From NCBI GenBank assembly GCA_022494885.1, contig JAGVSM010001266.1, positions 16,560-80,559 on the forward strand: DNA of 64,000 bases. The letters are read 5' to 3'. Below the pieces are notes generated by a model. The model worked only from the letters and a program-made list of their open reading frames with translations, was not told the DNA's origin and did not search any database. The translations under genes and the position numbers were made by a program. This DNA comes from Micrasema longulum. Lineage: Eukaryota; Arthropoda; Insecta; Trichoptera; Brachycentridae. This document shows positions 33,301 to 43,100 of the stretch, piece after piece (within the stretch, counting starts at the first letter, position 1; each line of letters opens with the position of its first letter).

Positions 33301-36300
33301 AAATTGTTGAGGAACACGCAATACATATTTGCTATATTTTATATGTAGCTGGTATAGGAATATTTATTATGCGCCAGTGATTTATGCCATGTCAGAATAT
33401 ACTTAAAATTTGAGGTTAGTTTTCAAAAATATAAAGTGAAATTTATTTAGACATTTTTTTTATTTTTCCAGTCAACCAACACTGTGATAAAAGATATTCC
33501 TTTGGAGATATTTGGTCCCTGGCAAGTAGATGACTATGTTCCACCCCAGGCGGAGAACGGCCTCGTTCCGAGGAATCCGTATGGAAACGTAGAACTCTTT
33601 AAGAAGTGCATGCTTCCTAAAGGAACTGTCCACCTGCAATGTATGTTGAGATGTATTTTTGATAAAGTGTATCATATTCTAGCACTACACTCAAATTTCC
33701 AAAAACTAAATATCGGCGGTGATACTGCAATACCACGTAACTATCAATTGATTTTTTTGGCAGGGGATCCAAAAAAGTATTCTGTCAATATTGACTTGGA
33801 AACGAAAACTATAATTATTGAACATATTACAACAGACATGAAAAACATTTTTCTGAAAGGAATATAGAAGCCTAGGCATCCACAGAGCTTATGACCTGTC
33901 ATTGGCTGGTTTAAGTGAATTAAAAAAAATTCTTCATGGGTGTTATAATATGTTAATAATAACAGCTCCATTGGGGGTTGAATCCAGTCCTTGTCTAAAC
34001 TCAAAATAATAGTCTTGAATAAACTCAAAACATTGTTATCATTATTTAAACTAAAAATAACAACAATTAAAAACTAGCGGCTCTTAGTCCCTGTGACAAA
34101 TTTATTACAGTAAAAAAAAATTTTTACAGGAAACAGGTTACGCGGTTTTTCAGTTCAGTCGTCATTTCCTAAATGAGAGACACGATTTTGACGGCTATAG
34201 CCGCCAACGTGTAATTTAATTTCATCATCTGTAAACAAATTTCAATGGGCTACTTTTTCTAATGGTGTTTCATAAAATTTATATTAATTTTAGGTAACTT
34301 TTGATTACAAAAATTATGTGCCTTCGTATTTATAAAATGTAAATGATTTCAGTGCCTAGCCTAAACAAGGTGGCTCGGAAATTGGGAATAGATTGTGCTC
34401 CAGCCATGACAGGTTTTGACTTCCACTCGGGATGGTCCCACCCTGTATACGATGGCTTCGTAGTTTGTGAAGAATTTAAGGATCAAATTGTCGCTGCTTG
34501 GGAACAGGTATTGGGGACAGTAATTTATATTATTTGCTTACAATAGAAAACATAGATAAATAGATTGCATATTTATATTTTAAATAATCAAGGAGTAGAA
34601 GTAGTCTTAACTCCGTCAGAGAATGGTCAGATGCTATGTGTGGTATGTACTCTTATATAAAGTTGGATCGTGGACCCTCAAAGTAAGCACCATGAACTGA
34701 TTAGAAGCATTTGAAATGTGGGTATCAGCAACACAAATGTTTTTCAGAGATCTAGAGTTGATGGGAGTTGCCAACAAACATCAAAGTCCGAAATGTGATC
34801 TACTTAGGTCATGTATCTAGAGGTGAAAAATATGAGCCATTGCATCTGGTCATCGAGGGTAAAACAGAGGGTCGACGCAGTGTGGGCTAAAGACAGATAT
34901 CTTAGCTTCGCTATGTTGGCGAATAGACGGAAATAAGAAGCGTGGAGGGGCTATTTCATACTGTCCAGAACAGAGATGCATACTCCAGAGTGATAGTCAA
35001 CGTTGGGATGACCTAGCAAGAAAGAACAGAACAGAAAGAAGAAGTAGTTTCTCCACAGTCAGATTTATCACCTACATAAATATCTAAAACCTGTAGCTTA
35101 ACAAATCATATTTAATTCTGATTAAAAAATTATCATTAATTAGGTTTTTATTAACCGCTGGCAAGATATTGAGCATGGCGCAGCTTGACATGAACATTTG
35201 TAATTAATTTAGTATAATGAATAGAGACCATCCTACCTCTTATGTATATGCTTCTCCAAGCTACTGCAGGGTGGATCCACTCACCCCTGTCCAGCAGTGG
35301 CTACAAAAGCTGAGACCGCCACAAGGACATACAATAGATTTTATTTTATTTCTTTCCTGTAAAAAAAACATATTATTTTCTTACTGTTAGTTTTTATTGA
35401 TGTTTTTAAGAATTTTATATAATTTAAAAATTGTATTTATATGTATTTTAGTTATTTCTACATATCGTCGATGACAATCCATTACCTCATAGCTCAAATT
35501 AGACCACTTTAGAGGAAAAAGATTAAATCCTTTTTATGTGTTCAGTGAAATTATTTTTTTTTTTAACATTTAGGTAAATCATACTTTGAATTACCTAAAT
35601 GATAAAAAAGTCCATAATTTTACTGAACACACATAAAAAAAAGTTTTTATCTCTCCTCTTATAAAGTGGTGCAATTTAAGCCATACGGCAATGGATTTGC
35701 GTTGACGATATATTGTTTTATGAAGCTAAAATACGTTTGTTTGTGCTGTATGGTAAAATTGGCTCTGTACTATTATAAGCCTTTTTACTGGATTGAAAAT
35801 TATTATTATTGTTTTGATATCCATGATATTTTCTAACAAAACTTATCCCTATATCATTTAGCATTTAAAGATTTGTTAAATTTAGCTCGCACCTAAGCAG
35901 CTAAGTTTCTAAAAAATGAAATTGATGAGAATGCAATAATCGACCAATATCAATCAAGATTGACATTCTAGTACATCATTTATTACTATGAAAATATAAA
36001 CCATCTCTTGCATTAATTAAATGATGTTTTGTAGTAATAAATTACCTCCGTTTCAGGAACAAGAAGAGGCCGAACAGCGCGCCCGAGAAAAGATTGAAAA
36101 GCGAGTTTACGGAAATTGGAAACGTCTCATTCGTGGTTTATTCATCCGAGAAAGACTCAAACGAAAATATGACTTCCAAAACGAAGATCCATTTGAGCAG
36201 GCTGGTGGATCAAATGCAAATAAGAAGCGGTCGAAAGGACCTAGATTCTTGGCGAAGAAGAGAAGGTCTTGTGAACGGTCTTCTGGTTCAGACTCCAGCT

Positions 36301-36302
36301 AA
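20978..36302 (+). CDS. Xpc: XPC / Rad4 DNA-damage recognition protein (complete, ten exons)
   Basis: Damage sensor that starts global-genome nucleotide excision repair in the nucleus, with Rad23 and centrin as usual partners. Coding exons: 20978-21377, 22449-22651, 24231-24489, 25015-27099, 27972-28273, 29330-29571, 31301-31526, 33472-33640, 34353-34507, 36057-36302; sum 4287 nt, 1428 residues, all phases consistent. Domains: acidic, disordered N-terminus (1-290) with a TFIIH-binding-like acidic string [10 protein letters not shown]; first half of the transglutaminase-like domain (about 335-470, [15 protein letters not shown]); a long Ser/Lys-rich insertion (about 480-1030); second half (VWCEVFV, about 1035-1083, then PVTYIVAWD); BHD1 ([17 protein letters not shown]), BHD2 ([16 protein letters not shown]), BHD3 ([20 protein letters not shown]); basic C-tail. 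Intron 2 is GC-AG and holds a dead mariner-superfamily transposase. Longer than human XPC (about 940 residues), as insect homologues are. Confidence 0.95.
21720..21905 (+). pseudogene. LINE RT C-terminal fragment in XPC intron 1
   Basis: Broken frames read [20 protein letters not shown] and [15 protein letters not shown], the F-NRV-WN-LP...FK-LD pattern of CR1/L2-like RT ends. Confidence 0.6.
22140..22262 (+). pseudogene. LINE 3' coding remnant in XPC intron 1
   Basis: Reads [20 protein letters not shown] then [11 protein letters not shown], the short W-x-A-x-DR-x-WR ending common to many insect LINE polyproteins. Confidence 0.5.
22449..22651 (+). CDS. Xpc: XPC exon 2 (ends at a GC donor)
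   Basis: 203 nt from acceptor AATTTTAG to CAG|GCAAGA. Encodes [20 protein letters not shown] and later [17 protein letters not shown]. No GT donor in frame gives as good a join: the next exon continues in phase 0 as [12 protein letters not shown]. The GC donor matches the strong AG|GCAAG consensus of GC-AG introns. Confidence 0.78.
22844..23935 (+). pseudogene. Dead Tc1/mariner-superfamily transposase in XPC intron 2
   Basis: Begins near AAAGGGTTTTTCAATTGG and carries a HTH N-terminal region ([20 protein letters not shown] from 22953; [36 protein letters not shown]). A catalytic region follows, with [14 protein letters not shown] (first Asp) and a broken second block, stop then [15 protein letters not shown]. 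The third acidic motif after [10 protein letters not shown] is destroyed by deletion. Defects seen: frameshift near 23030, stop at 23348, stop at 23699, frameshift near 23830, missing C-terminus and missing 3' terminal inverted repeat. It is inactive and sense to XPC. Confidence 0.9.
24231..24489 (+). CDS. Xpc: XPC exon 3 (acidic TFIIH-binding-like string)
   Basis: 259 nt, phase 0 to 1; acceptor CCTTTTACAG, donor AAAG|GTAACT. Encodes a basic/helical block ([20 protein letters not shown]) and ends in [11 protein letters not shown]. The latter aligns by position with the acidic string of human XPC that binds the TFIIH p62 PH domain. Confidence 0.9.
24889..24947 (-). mobile_element. Short L2-family 3' fragment before XPC exon 4
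   Basis: TTATCATCATTCCTTGTCC and AAAGAGCCTCCATGCATC match the 3' end of the element at 3650-3720. It lies 67 bp upstream of the XPC exon 4 acceptor and is open in the XPC frame, which creates a misleading N-terminal extension. Confidence 0.7.
25015..27099 (+). CDS. Xpc: XPC exon 4 (transglutaminase-fold half plus long insertion)
   Basis: 2085 nt, phase 1 to 1. Acceptor AAAATTTTAG at 25014, donor AAAG|GTAAAT. The first 160 codons carry the N half of the Rad4 transglutaminase-like domain ([40 protein letters not shown]). The remainder is low-complexity Ser/Lys/Thr sequence with two copies of KRVSHR[SD]L. The open frame runs upstream of the acceptor into a LINE fragment; that extension is not coding. 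Confidence 0.93.
27336..27749 (-). mobile_element. MITE family A, copy 5 (inverted) in XPC intron 4
   Basis: Reverse orientation: AAATGAGAAAGTTTGGTGGT at the left and CCCGTAGGGCTGAAGTTCCT at the right. It ends about 220 bp before XPC exon 5. CCAAT-box equivalent TATCATTGGTT is present. Confidence 0.82.
27972..28273 (+). CDS. Xpc: XPC exon 5
   Basis: 302 nt, phase 1 to 0. Acceptor GGTTTTCAG, donor TAT|GTATGT. Encodes acidic linker [18 protein letters not shown] and then the resumed transglutaminase-like domain [23 protein letters not shown] copy sits immediately upstream in intron 4. Confidence 0.92.
28901..28954. repeat. 9-bp minisatellite, six units
   Basis: GCTCTCATT repeated six times without change; XPC intron 5. 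The minus strand would read (SNE)n in an unsupported frame. Confidence 0.95.
29330..29571 (+). CDS. Xpc: XPC exon 6
   Basis: 242 nt, phase 0 to 2. Encodes [20 protein letters not shown] then [14 protein letters not shown], classical XPC sequence closing the transglutaminase-like domain, and the start of BHD1 ([10 protein letters not shown]). Acceptor TGTTTCCAG, donor GA|GTAAGT. Confidence 0.94.
30232..30350 (+). repeat. Repeat D copy in XPC intron 6
   Basis: AATGTTCTTCATCTCTCTTG, CTCAGGGAGTTGAAACCAGT, CCTTGTCTACAAAAATTTGG. Confidence 0.8.
30592..30712 (+). mobile_element. SINE family A, copy 3 (tail only)
   Basis: Only the 3' body is present: TTATTTACAACTCGTTG-type sequence (AATTATTTACAACTCGTTGA) and AAATGGCC. 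XPC intron 6. Confidence 0.75.
31301..31526 (+). CDS. Xpc: XPC exon 7 (BHD1)
   Basis: 226 nt, phase 2 to 0. Encodes [20 protein letters not shown] and [20 protein letters not shown], the beta-hairpin domain 1 that contacts undamaged DNA in the Rad4 structure. Acceptor GCTATTTCAG, donor AGG|GTAAGA. Confidence 0.95.
31573..31900 (+). repeat. Repeat E, copy 2 in XPC intron 7
   Basis: AACCCATTGGGGTTATAT, AAGTTGATTTTAAATTTGTC, TTTTTCAAGTAGTAAGGTAA. Its right part (GTGCGAAAAATGCGACATTG, ACTTTC) also occurs at 15258-15290, so the family is more widely dispersed. Orientation suggests an antisense LINE 3' UTR. Confidence 0.65.
31935..32290 (-). mobile_element. Pogo/Tigger-like transposon fragment in XPC intron 7
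   Basis: Minus-strand peptide from about 32279, [20 protein letters not shown] then [12 protein letters not shown], matches the CENP-B/pogo-type N-terminal HTH. Downstream, ACAGTCGAACTTGGTTATTA with TCGTTATACCAGAG (31936-31995) resembles the terminal repeat typical of this group. The catalytic domain is missing. Confidence 0.6.
33089..33270 (+). repeat. Repeat F, copy 1 (LTR-like)
   Basis: TAAACTCTTATAAATAAACA, GTGTAAGTCACTCTCCAAGC, TTTGGAGAGTTACAGTGATA; the second copy is at 53397. A TATATAA/AATAAA pairing suggests an LTR-type promoter/poly(A) segment, but homology runs past the expected LTR end. Confidence 0.6.
33472..33640 (+). CDS. Xpc: XPC exon 8 (BHD2 to BHD3)
   Basis: 169 nt, phase 0 to 1. 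Encodes [20 protein letters not shown] then [15 protein letters not shown] and [10 protein letters not shown], matching the human GYWQTEEYQPP and VPRNEFGNVYLF blocks. Acceptor TATTTTTCCAG, donor CAAT|GTATGT. Confidence 0.95.
33858..34040 (+). repeat. Repeat D copy in XPC intron 8
   Basis: Includes the other side of the family: ATAGAAGCCTAGGCATCCAC and GACCTGTCATTGGCTGGTTT, then TTGAATCCAGTCCTTGTCTA. Confidence 0.78.
34353..34507 (+). CDS. Xpc: XPC exon 9 (BHD3)
   Basis: 155 nt, phase 1 to 0. Encodes [18 protein letters not shown] and [18 protein letters not shown], the beta-hairpin 3 region that inserts at the lesion. Acceptor AATGATTTCAG, donor CAG|GTATTG. Confidence 0.95.
34595..35045 (+). 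pseudogene. LINE RT C-terminal fragment in XPC intron 9
   Basis: Heavily broken: [46 protein letters not shown]. The order (LGHV-RG-KYE-L-I-GK--GRR--GR) is the RT C-terminus of BovB/RTE-like and related LINEs. Confidence 0.7.
35462..35711. mobile_element. 250-bp palindromic MITE in XPC intron 9
   Basis: ATATCGTCGATGACAATCCA / (inverted) ATATCGTCAACGCAAATCCA. Inverted similarity continues through TTATGTGTTCAGTGAAATTA and ATTTAGGTAA to a small loop at about 35585. Confidence 0.88.
36057..36302 (+). CDS. Xpc: XPC exon 10 (C-terminal tail, stop)
   Basis: 246 nt from acceptor CTCCGTTTCAG to TAA at 36300-36302. Encodes [20 protein letters not shown] then [18 protein letters not shown], the conserved centrin/TFIIH-binding helix region of XPC, and a short basic nuclear-localisation-like end ([15 protein letters not shown]). 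Confidence 0.94.
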   Translation, partial: EQEEAEQRAREKIEKRVYGNWKRLIRGLFIRERLKRKYDFQNEDPFEQAGGSNANKKRSKGPRFLAKKRRSCERSSGSDSS

Positions 36303-36700
36303 AAAAAGAGACAGTGTTTTATTACAATTTTACAAAGGTTTGTGAATGAAAATTGATTCTTTGGATAGTTTCGAGATAATCGGAAGAATGTCAAATTATT
36401 AAAACAGATTACTGTCCGAGAAAACAAAACACCTAATTAGTTTTTTTCGCAACTGTTGCGCTGTTTACAAATCATGACATTTTATACCGAGTCTGAATGC
36501 TTCTAATATTTTGGGGATAAGGAAGTTTAGCCAATAATATAATATCTACCTCTATTCTACTTATTAATTTGTAAAGTTAATTATTATAATCAGTGAGAAT
36601 GATTTCATTATCATTGAAATGTTAAATTTGTTTATTTTTGTAATTTGTTCATATAATTAGTTGGCTGAATGCAAAACCATTTTAACTACATCAGTAAAAT
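36303..36700 (+). other. XPC 3' UTR / flank
   Basis: AT-rich sequence following the XPC stop codon with no recognisable repeat or open frame; presumed 3' UTR. Confidence 0.5.
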
Positions 36701-36768
36701 AGGGGAAATAGCACATTCAACAATTTTTCAGTTTTTTAATTTAATTAACTTAATGTTAAAAGGTGAAA

Positions 36769-36774
36769 AATAAA
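36769..36774 (+). terminator. Candidate XPC polyadenylation signal
   Basis: First AATAAA downstream of the XPC stop, 467 bases after it. It lies inside the margin of a DNA-transposon remnant, so it may not be the site used. Confidence 0.3.
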
Positions 36775-36978
36775 TCTGAAATGTGTATTTGCACATTGTT
36801 CGTGTTGTAAATGGAGTGGGGCTTTGAAAACTTTGCTACCATGTCATCTCGCCTTACCGATAATTCATTTTCGATTTCCAGGTAGTAAATTGTTTTTAAT
36901 GGTGGACCCTTGCACTTCGAGAGCTGGATTAAATACCGGGTCTCGTACTTCTCTATCGTACACTGTTTAACTTTAAGA

Positions 36979-37245
36979 CAAAAATTTAATAAGTAAAAAT
37001 CGTCTTTGTCGATTGTTTCGTCATTAAACATTGTAATGCTCTGCTCTTCGTCTCCATCACTACTTGTGATGCAAAACGAGTCGCCTGATGACAACACTTC
37101 ACTATAGGAGTCAAAAATTTAATAAGTAAAAATCGTCTTTGTCGATTGTTTCGTCATTAAACATTGTAATGCTCTGCTCTTCGTCTCCATCACTACTTGT
37201 GATGCAAAACGAGTCGCCTGATGACAACACTTCACTATAGGAGTC
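36979..37245. repeat. Perfect 133-bp tandem duplication
   Basis: Units 36979-37111 and 37112-37244 are identical by eye. The minus-strand peptide LSSGDSFCITSSDGDEEQSI and its continuation appear twice. 133 is not a multiple of three, so the duplication shifts the frame. Confidence 0.95.
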
Positions 37246-38791
37246 TCTGGATGACGTTGAATACCCTCTTCTGCTTCTCGTTGAAAATATTTCTCTCGAC
37301 CTTTTTCTTTCCTTCCAGTTTCTTTTGTTTGTTGATTTTACCATTTTGAATTTCTTCTGATCTATGTTTTTCGGGAGTGTCAGTGTAAATACGTAATTTA
37401 CCTCGCCTTTTTTTTAGGTGGGGGTAGATTCAGAAATGGCCGAATGTGCCCCCATACACAGATTTTTACTAAAATGTCATCTTTATTCTAAGGAAAGTGC
37501 ACTAGGGTTTTGTTACTACGTACTGAGATTGAGTTGCACACACATCGAGAAAACAATCAACAAACAGAGAAGAATATCATGAATGTGACTTTCTATAATT
37601 CTTATATGTTAAGCATTGAATTAGAAATACAATTTTATGTTTTTTTTAACTAAACTAAAAAATAAGTGCTACCAGTAAAAAAAAAAAAAATTCCCATTGA
37701 AATATTTACTATTTAGGTTGATATCAACCCTGGTTGAATGTGCCCCAAGGCTGAATCTGCTTCCCTTTCCCCTCCCAGAAAATGAAATACATTTTTTTTA
37801 CTTAAAATAATAATTATCGATAAAATATCTGCACAGTATAAATAGTATATTGGCCGACATAAATACATCAAAAACTGATATTTGTTCAAAATGTGACATA
37901 TCCATTCTGCGTCCAGCCAACAAATGATTTGTTAATAATTCGTCACCGTGTATTTATTATTTTATACATTTATTTATTATTTTACCACCACCATTTAGTA
38001 ATTTATTTCTGTTGTACCTTGTAAAATTATGATGTATGTTTTTTAAAACAAATAAATTAAGTATTATGTGTATTTCTTTTAAAACTATTTTTTTGTGAGA
38101 TGTAATTATTATCAGGACATTTTTTACAGTACAGTTGTGTTAGCAATTTAGGTCTTAGTGCATAGCGGTAAGTACATTAATATTTTTGTTAAAGTTGTAT
38201 CTAGCTATAAAAAAAAGTGTTTCGTATTTTCTTATTTCATAAAAAACGCACTAATTGAAGAATAATAAAAAAAAAATCTTTAAAATTACGAAATCTGATT
38301 GATTACATTTTTTTTTTTTTTTGCTATGCTATCTCTTTTACTATGATTTTCCCTATTTTATTTTTTTTTGTTTTAACTGTTTATGAACGCTTGCCACAAA
38401 TATGTTTTATTCTTATAATTCTCTGTAAAATATATTTTTGTTTACTGTATCTATTTACAAGTTGATAAATTATAAAACGAGATCTTGCCAGAATATTATA
38501 AATATGTTTACAGGATAAGATAGTATTTACCATTTTTAAATCCAGTTTTTTACCACATTTGTCAGTCATGAATAGAGAAATATCCAGTAGATACCAATAT
38601 GTTTTATTTTCTCAAGTGTTTATTATGTATCTTACAGCCCCGTTGCACACATTTTAACTCTATGGTTTGTATATATTTCATAAATTTTTGCAAAATATTG
38701 AATATTTTTTTACCAAAAACTGTGATAATCATGTGAATTTTTTAAATACTGTGTCATTCATTTTTGTCAAAAAATAAAATTAAATATGTTT

Positions 38792-38895
38792 CCTTCTCTA
38801 AAATGTTCTCCATTGTAAGATGTTAATCTTAATCTCCTTAGGGGGTGAAATCCAATATTTTGTCCATAAACGTTTAGACACACTCAACATATTGT
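38792..38895 (+). repeat. Repeat D copy (diverged)
   Basis: CTTCTCTAAAATGTTCTCC, GGGGGTGAAATCCAAT, ATTTTGTCCATAAACGTTTA. Confidence 0.6.
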
Positions 38896-39842
38896 TAATT
38901 ATTTCACAGTTGCCCATTTAATAATAATTATGTACATGTATGTTTTTTTTCAACTTATAATTTTTCTGTTTTGTTTCTTTTTTCAAGAAGTTTAATAAGG
39001 CAATTGTAAAATATTGTTGTTTCCTAGTTTCTAACAATGTTACCTATGTATTACATTAATATAATTCCCATATAAATATGTTATATATAATAAAACCACA
39101 ATTCATTTTTATTTGAGTTTTATTTTATTTATTAAAATTTACATGTAGAGTAATCGAAATATGTTTGAACTTATAGACTAAAATGTAAGCTGTTCTATAA
39201 GCGCTCAGTGTAGAGTGTGTGAAGTACTAATAAACGGCTTGCAAGCGATACTTAGCAACTTTACTGTCAAGTTGCTTCATCTACTTTGTGGGAAGTAAAT
39301 ATTACACCTGGGAAAACAGCACAGCTTTGTAAAAATGTAAATCACTGGCGTAGAAAAATAAATTATGAAAATGGTATTTCCTCAGGCGTAACGGCCTGGT
39401 CGATCGAAGATTAGCTAATTGTTAAGAGATATATATTATACGTGATACACTTGGAATAATAAGTACACAGGCCTTGGGGAAGCATTGTCGACGCCTCCCT
39501 ATTCCGCTTCTTTGATGAAACAGACTTTCATCGCGAAACCAATCAGTCCACAATCATATCTAATCTACGAGATTCAACTTATCAAAGTTTATCATGTTGA
39601 AATGTTTGGATACAATAGAATGCGGGTAATGTATAAAAGCGTTTCTCCCATCTGATTATATATTATCTCTGATATATTAACTTTATATTATAAATATGTA
39701 AGATCTGTCTTAAATGTTACTTGTGCAAAAAAATATTAAATAAGCATCTTCCTATAATAAAATTATTATTTCCTCGACACAGTTACACATTGTCAAACAT
39801 GAAAAACTTCATAGCGAACTTTACTATTACGAGTCTATTAAC

Positions 39843-39848
39843 TTTATT
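39843..39848 (-). terminator. Candidate Mlp84B polyadenylation signal
   Basis: AATAAA on the minus strand 160 bases after the Mlp84B stop. Another AATAAA cluster lies near 39120-39132, which would give a 3' UTR of about 0.9 kb; both could be used. Confidence 0.35.
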
Positions 39849-40007
39849 AGAATGTTTTCGTATACGGTCATTGTTTTTGTAATATACAGCACAATCTACG
39901 ATACAAGAAATAGCAGTTCCCTGATGAGTCTTCCAACTTACACCTAAGTTCATTCAGTCATCACATTGCGAAATATGTATAATATCTTAGTGCTAAGCTG
40001 ATTGCAT

Positions 40008-40130
40008 TCAAGCCATTGTTAGAGTTCCCGCTCCCATTCCAAAGCCAACGCCCTTGGGTCCATAGTTTCTACCATAACAACCACGGCAGTAGATGCCTCC
40101 ATCGGGTCCATCGCAGAGGTTGGTGGAGTC
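40008..40130 (-). CDS. Mlp84B: Mlp84B exon 11 (LIM5 end, stop)
   Basis: 123 nt from acceptor TTTCTTGCAG to TGA at 40010-40008. Encodes [20 protein letters not shown] then [20 protein letters not shown], the canonical C-terminus. Confidence 0.95.
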   Translation of the reverse strand, partial: DSTNLCDGPDGGIYCRGCYGRNYGPKGVGFGMGAGTLTMA

Positions 40131-43100
40131 CTGCAAGAAAAAACAATTGTGATTTAATTGTTACAACCTTTTTTTGTACCTTAACTATTCAGAATGAATT
40201 TTTATGTATTAGTTTTTTCTTTTATAACGAAATTTTGTTCATTAGTGCCCCTATATTTTATAAGTAGGTACTGATACTAGCACATTTTAACGGCTTTAAA
40301 ACGTTCTCATTTTGGTCTATGAAAATAAAATCTGACAAATCTGTCATCCCGTCTGTCAAATTTCTGATCGTTCGTCTGTTCGTCGGTCAATCGCACAATT
40401 TTTAGTTTTTAAATCGCCGATTGTCCGTAATATGTTATTAATTATGAAATCCGTGTTTATTTCATTATGTATTATACTATCTCTAAATTTAGCAAAAGCA
40501 GAATTCTCATCTGAAGACTGTTGGTCTCTGGGATTTAACAAAGCAAATTTATTGTGCTCGTCCTGTGACCAACTAAAAGATTTCGGTTTGGAAACATTGA
40601 GGGATCATTGCAAAGAATGCTGTCATCATGACGAGAATTCGAATGCCGAAAAAAGGTACGCTAGTGCAGTATTAGAAGTGTGCACTTGTAAATTTTCCGC
40701 TTATCCACAAATCCAGGCTTTTGTCAAGAGCACAAGACCCGCCAAGTTTTCTAACCTCCAAATTAAGTATGTGAGAGGATTGGACCCGATAATCAAGCTA
40801 CAAGATAAGGATGGGAATGTTGTTGAAGTTGTTGCTATCGAAAAATGGAATACGGATACAGTAGAGGAGTTTTTGAACACTCATTTAATTATGGATGAAG
40901 AAGAAGATTATTTAAAAACAAATAGAGTTTAGAAGTATTCTATGTGCTGCTTATTATTTATAATAATTACAATCAAATAAAGTTTTTTTTAACATTATTA
41001 ACTGAGATGAGTTTTATTTTATTAAACCGTAAGTATCTGCCACAAGAAATTTCATACCATAACAAAAATTGACAAAACATGTTAATCTAGATTTTTAAAT
41101 AATGCTTCTTTTCAAAGAGAGCAGACATTTAAAAGCGTCAGGTTGATTTTAAAATCCTCAAATTGCTAATTAAAATAAAATAATGCACGCATATGCGCAA
41201 GTAATATACCAATTTCTTCGGTTTGTGGTATGACAGTTAAATCTTTAAGTGTTCTAAAATAATTTTGAATGAGCATAGATAAAAAGTAATGCTTACCAAA
41301 GATTTATGGCAATCTGTGCAAGAGAAGCAACGTTTGTGCCAGATTTGGTTCTTGGAGATCATCTGTTCCGCAGCATATACGGGGTATCCGCAGCGAGGGC
41401 AGCCAGTTCCGGCTAAAGCCTTAGCTCCGGTGAATGGAGCCCCATCAGAGCTAGGAATTTATTAAAAAAATATTACAAATAAATCCAAAAATACGTTTGC
41501 CATTTTAACACATTTGCCAAGGGAATATGAAAGTCTAGACAAATCACTTGTCACTGTGTCACATTCTACCCATTTTTAAAACGAAATTTTCTTTACTTTT
41601 GATAAAAAAAAATTAAAATTAATTTACAAAAATATAAATAATAATTTTACAAAATATTGATTTAGTTCACAACTCTCAACACGTTACTAATGTTTTTTTT
41701 TTTCAATTAGCAAAGTTAAGTACTGTCTTGGAATGGGAAACTTACAAACAATGGGTCGGTTCAGAATCAGCACAGACCAGGGTGGGAGCATGACCGAATC
41801 CGAAACCTTTAGGTCCAAAGAGTTTTCCGTAGCAAGCCCTGCAGTGGATCTCCTTATCAGGGCCATCACACGCCAACATGGAGTCCAGGGGGCGATGGCA
41901 CTCAGCGCAGTTGAAGCATTTCTTGTGCCACATCTGAAATGTTCACTTTGTTATAATACCTTCATTTGTCTGAAACATCTTTGTCTATTCTGCAGTAAAA
42001 TTATCCCTCATCAATTTAAAATAAATCAACATGGCAGCAGACATAGATCAACACTAACTTTTCAAGAGAATTCAGAAATCATTATCATTAGTTTCATTTC
42101 TCTCATAGTATACAGTTTATTATGTCATAATATTGAAGTGTTAAATTAAAATTCCATTTAGTTCCATACACTGTGGTGCTATTAGATACAAACTATAAAT
42201 AATAAGCTTTTGTCTGCCTCTTGGTCAGTGTCAGCCTACCATGCAAAAGGTATCGAGTTCAATTCAAGACATGGTTCCCATGAAATATTTATTTAAAAAT
42301 ATGTTTTTATTGATGAAACGGATATCCGGTAACTATATGGAGCATACATAATATTTATTAAACTGCGGGAAACAAACGCCACTAAATTGCTTTATTGGTA
42401 TGCTTTATTGGTATCGACCATGTTTGGGAAAAATATATAACCCTCATTATCTGAAAAATTGACTTTTTTTGCGTAAAAATGCTTGTCGGTGTTCAGTATA
42501 CACTCTAAAATAATTTTACCCGCAAATAAAAAATGTTCATCAAAAAGTATTTTTTAATTAAAAATATATTTGCATGAAAAAAAAAAAGTGCAGGGGGTGA
42601 AACTATTAAAAATTATTTTATTAATAAACTTATGAAACATATTGATATGCAAATCATTGATAGATAAATATTATGAAAAATATTTTAACACATTTTTATT
42701 TTATGCCCATTGAACATTTCGTTTTTAATTATGAGAGAAATTTGGTATCCGGCTATTCGGCTTAGAGGCTTGTTGAATATCCTATATTCGGTCAAATCAT
42801 GATCGGTTTCATCACTAGTTTTATATTAAAATAATTCATAGTCTTTGAATTATAAGATCTTTGAAAAAATACGCTCTAGTTGATGTACAAATGTGGTGCC
42901 CTATGCACCATTAAGTGCACATATGGAATAACAAATGAATGATGGAAGTTTCCTAGAGCCTTTTATTGTCATAAACATGACAATTTATTTCAAAATACCT
43001 AAATGTTAATTTTTGTCCCTATGAATTTATCTCTAGATTCATAAACAAATAACTTTCTGCTGTGACCACTAATTTGGTACTAGGCATATAATTTTAGCTC

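Larger units (their letters stand above)
36701..37785 (-). mobile_element. DNA-transposon remnant with a transposase-like C-terminal frame
   Basis: Minus-strand frames 37344-37111 and 37097-36756 encode a Ser/acidic N-part (SSGDSFCITSSDGDEEQS) and a C-part (DDFYLLNF...KYETRYLIQLS...VRRDDMVAKFSKP). The latter resembles the C-terminal beta-rich tail seen in pogo/Tigger/jerky-type DDE transposases. Related end motifs occur on both sides: GGGGAAATAGCACATTCAAC near 36704 and, inverted, GGTTGAATGTGCCCC near 37730, with another copy at 37440. No DDE catalytic core is present. A perfect 133-bp tandem duplication splits the frame. Confidence 0.4.
37786..40007. other. XPC-Mlp84B intergenic region
   Basis: AT-rich, with one repeat D copy (38792). 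The Mlp84B 3' UTR presumably occupies the right end. Nothing else recognised. Confidence 0.45.
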
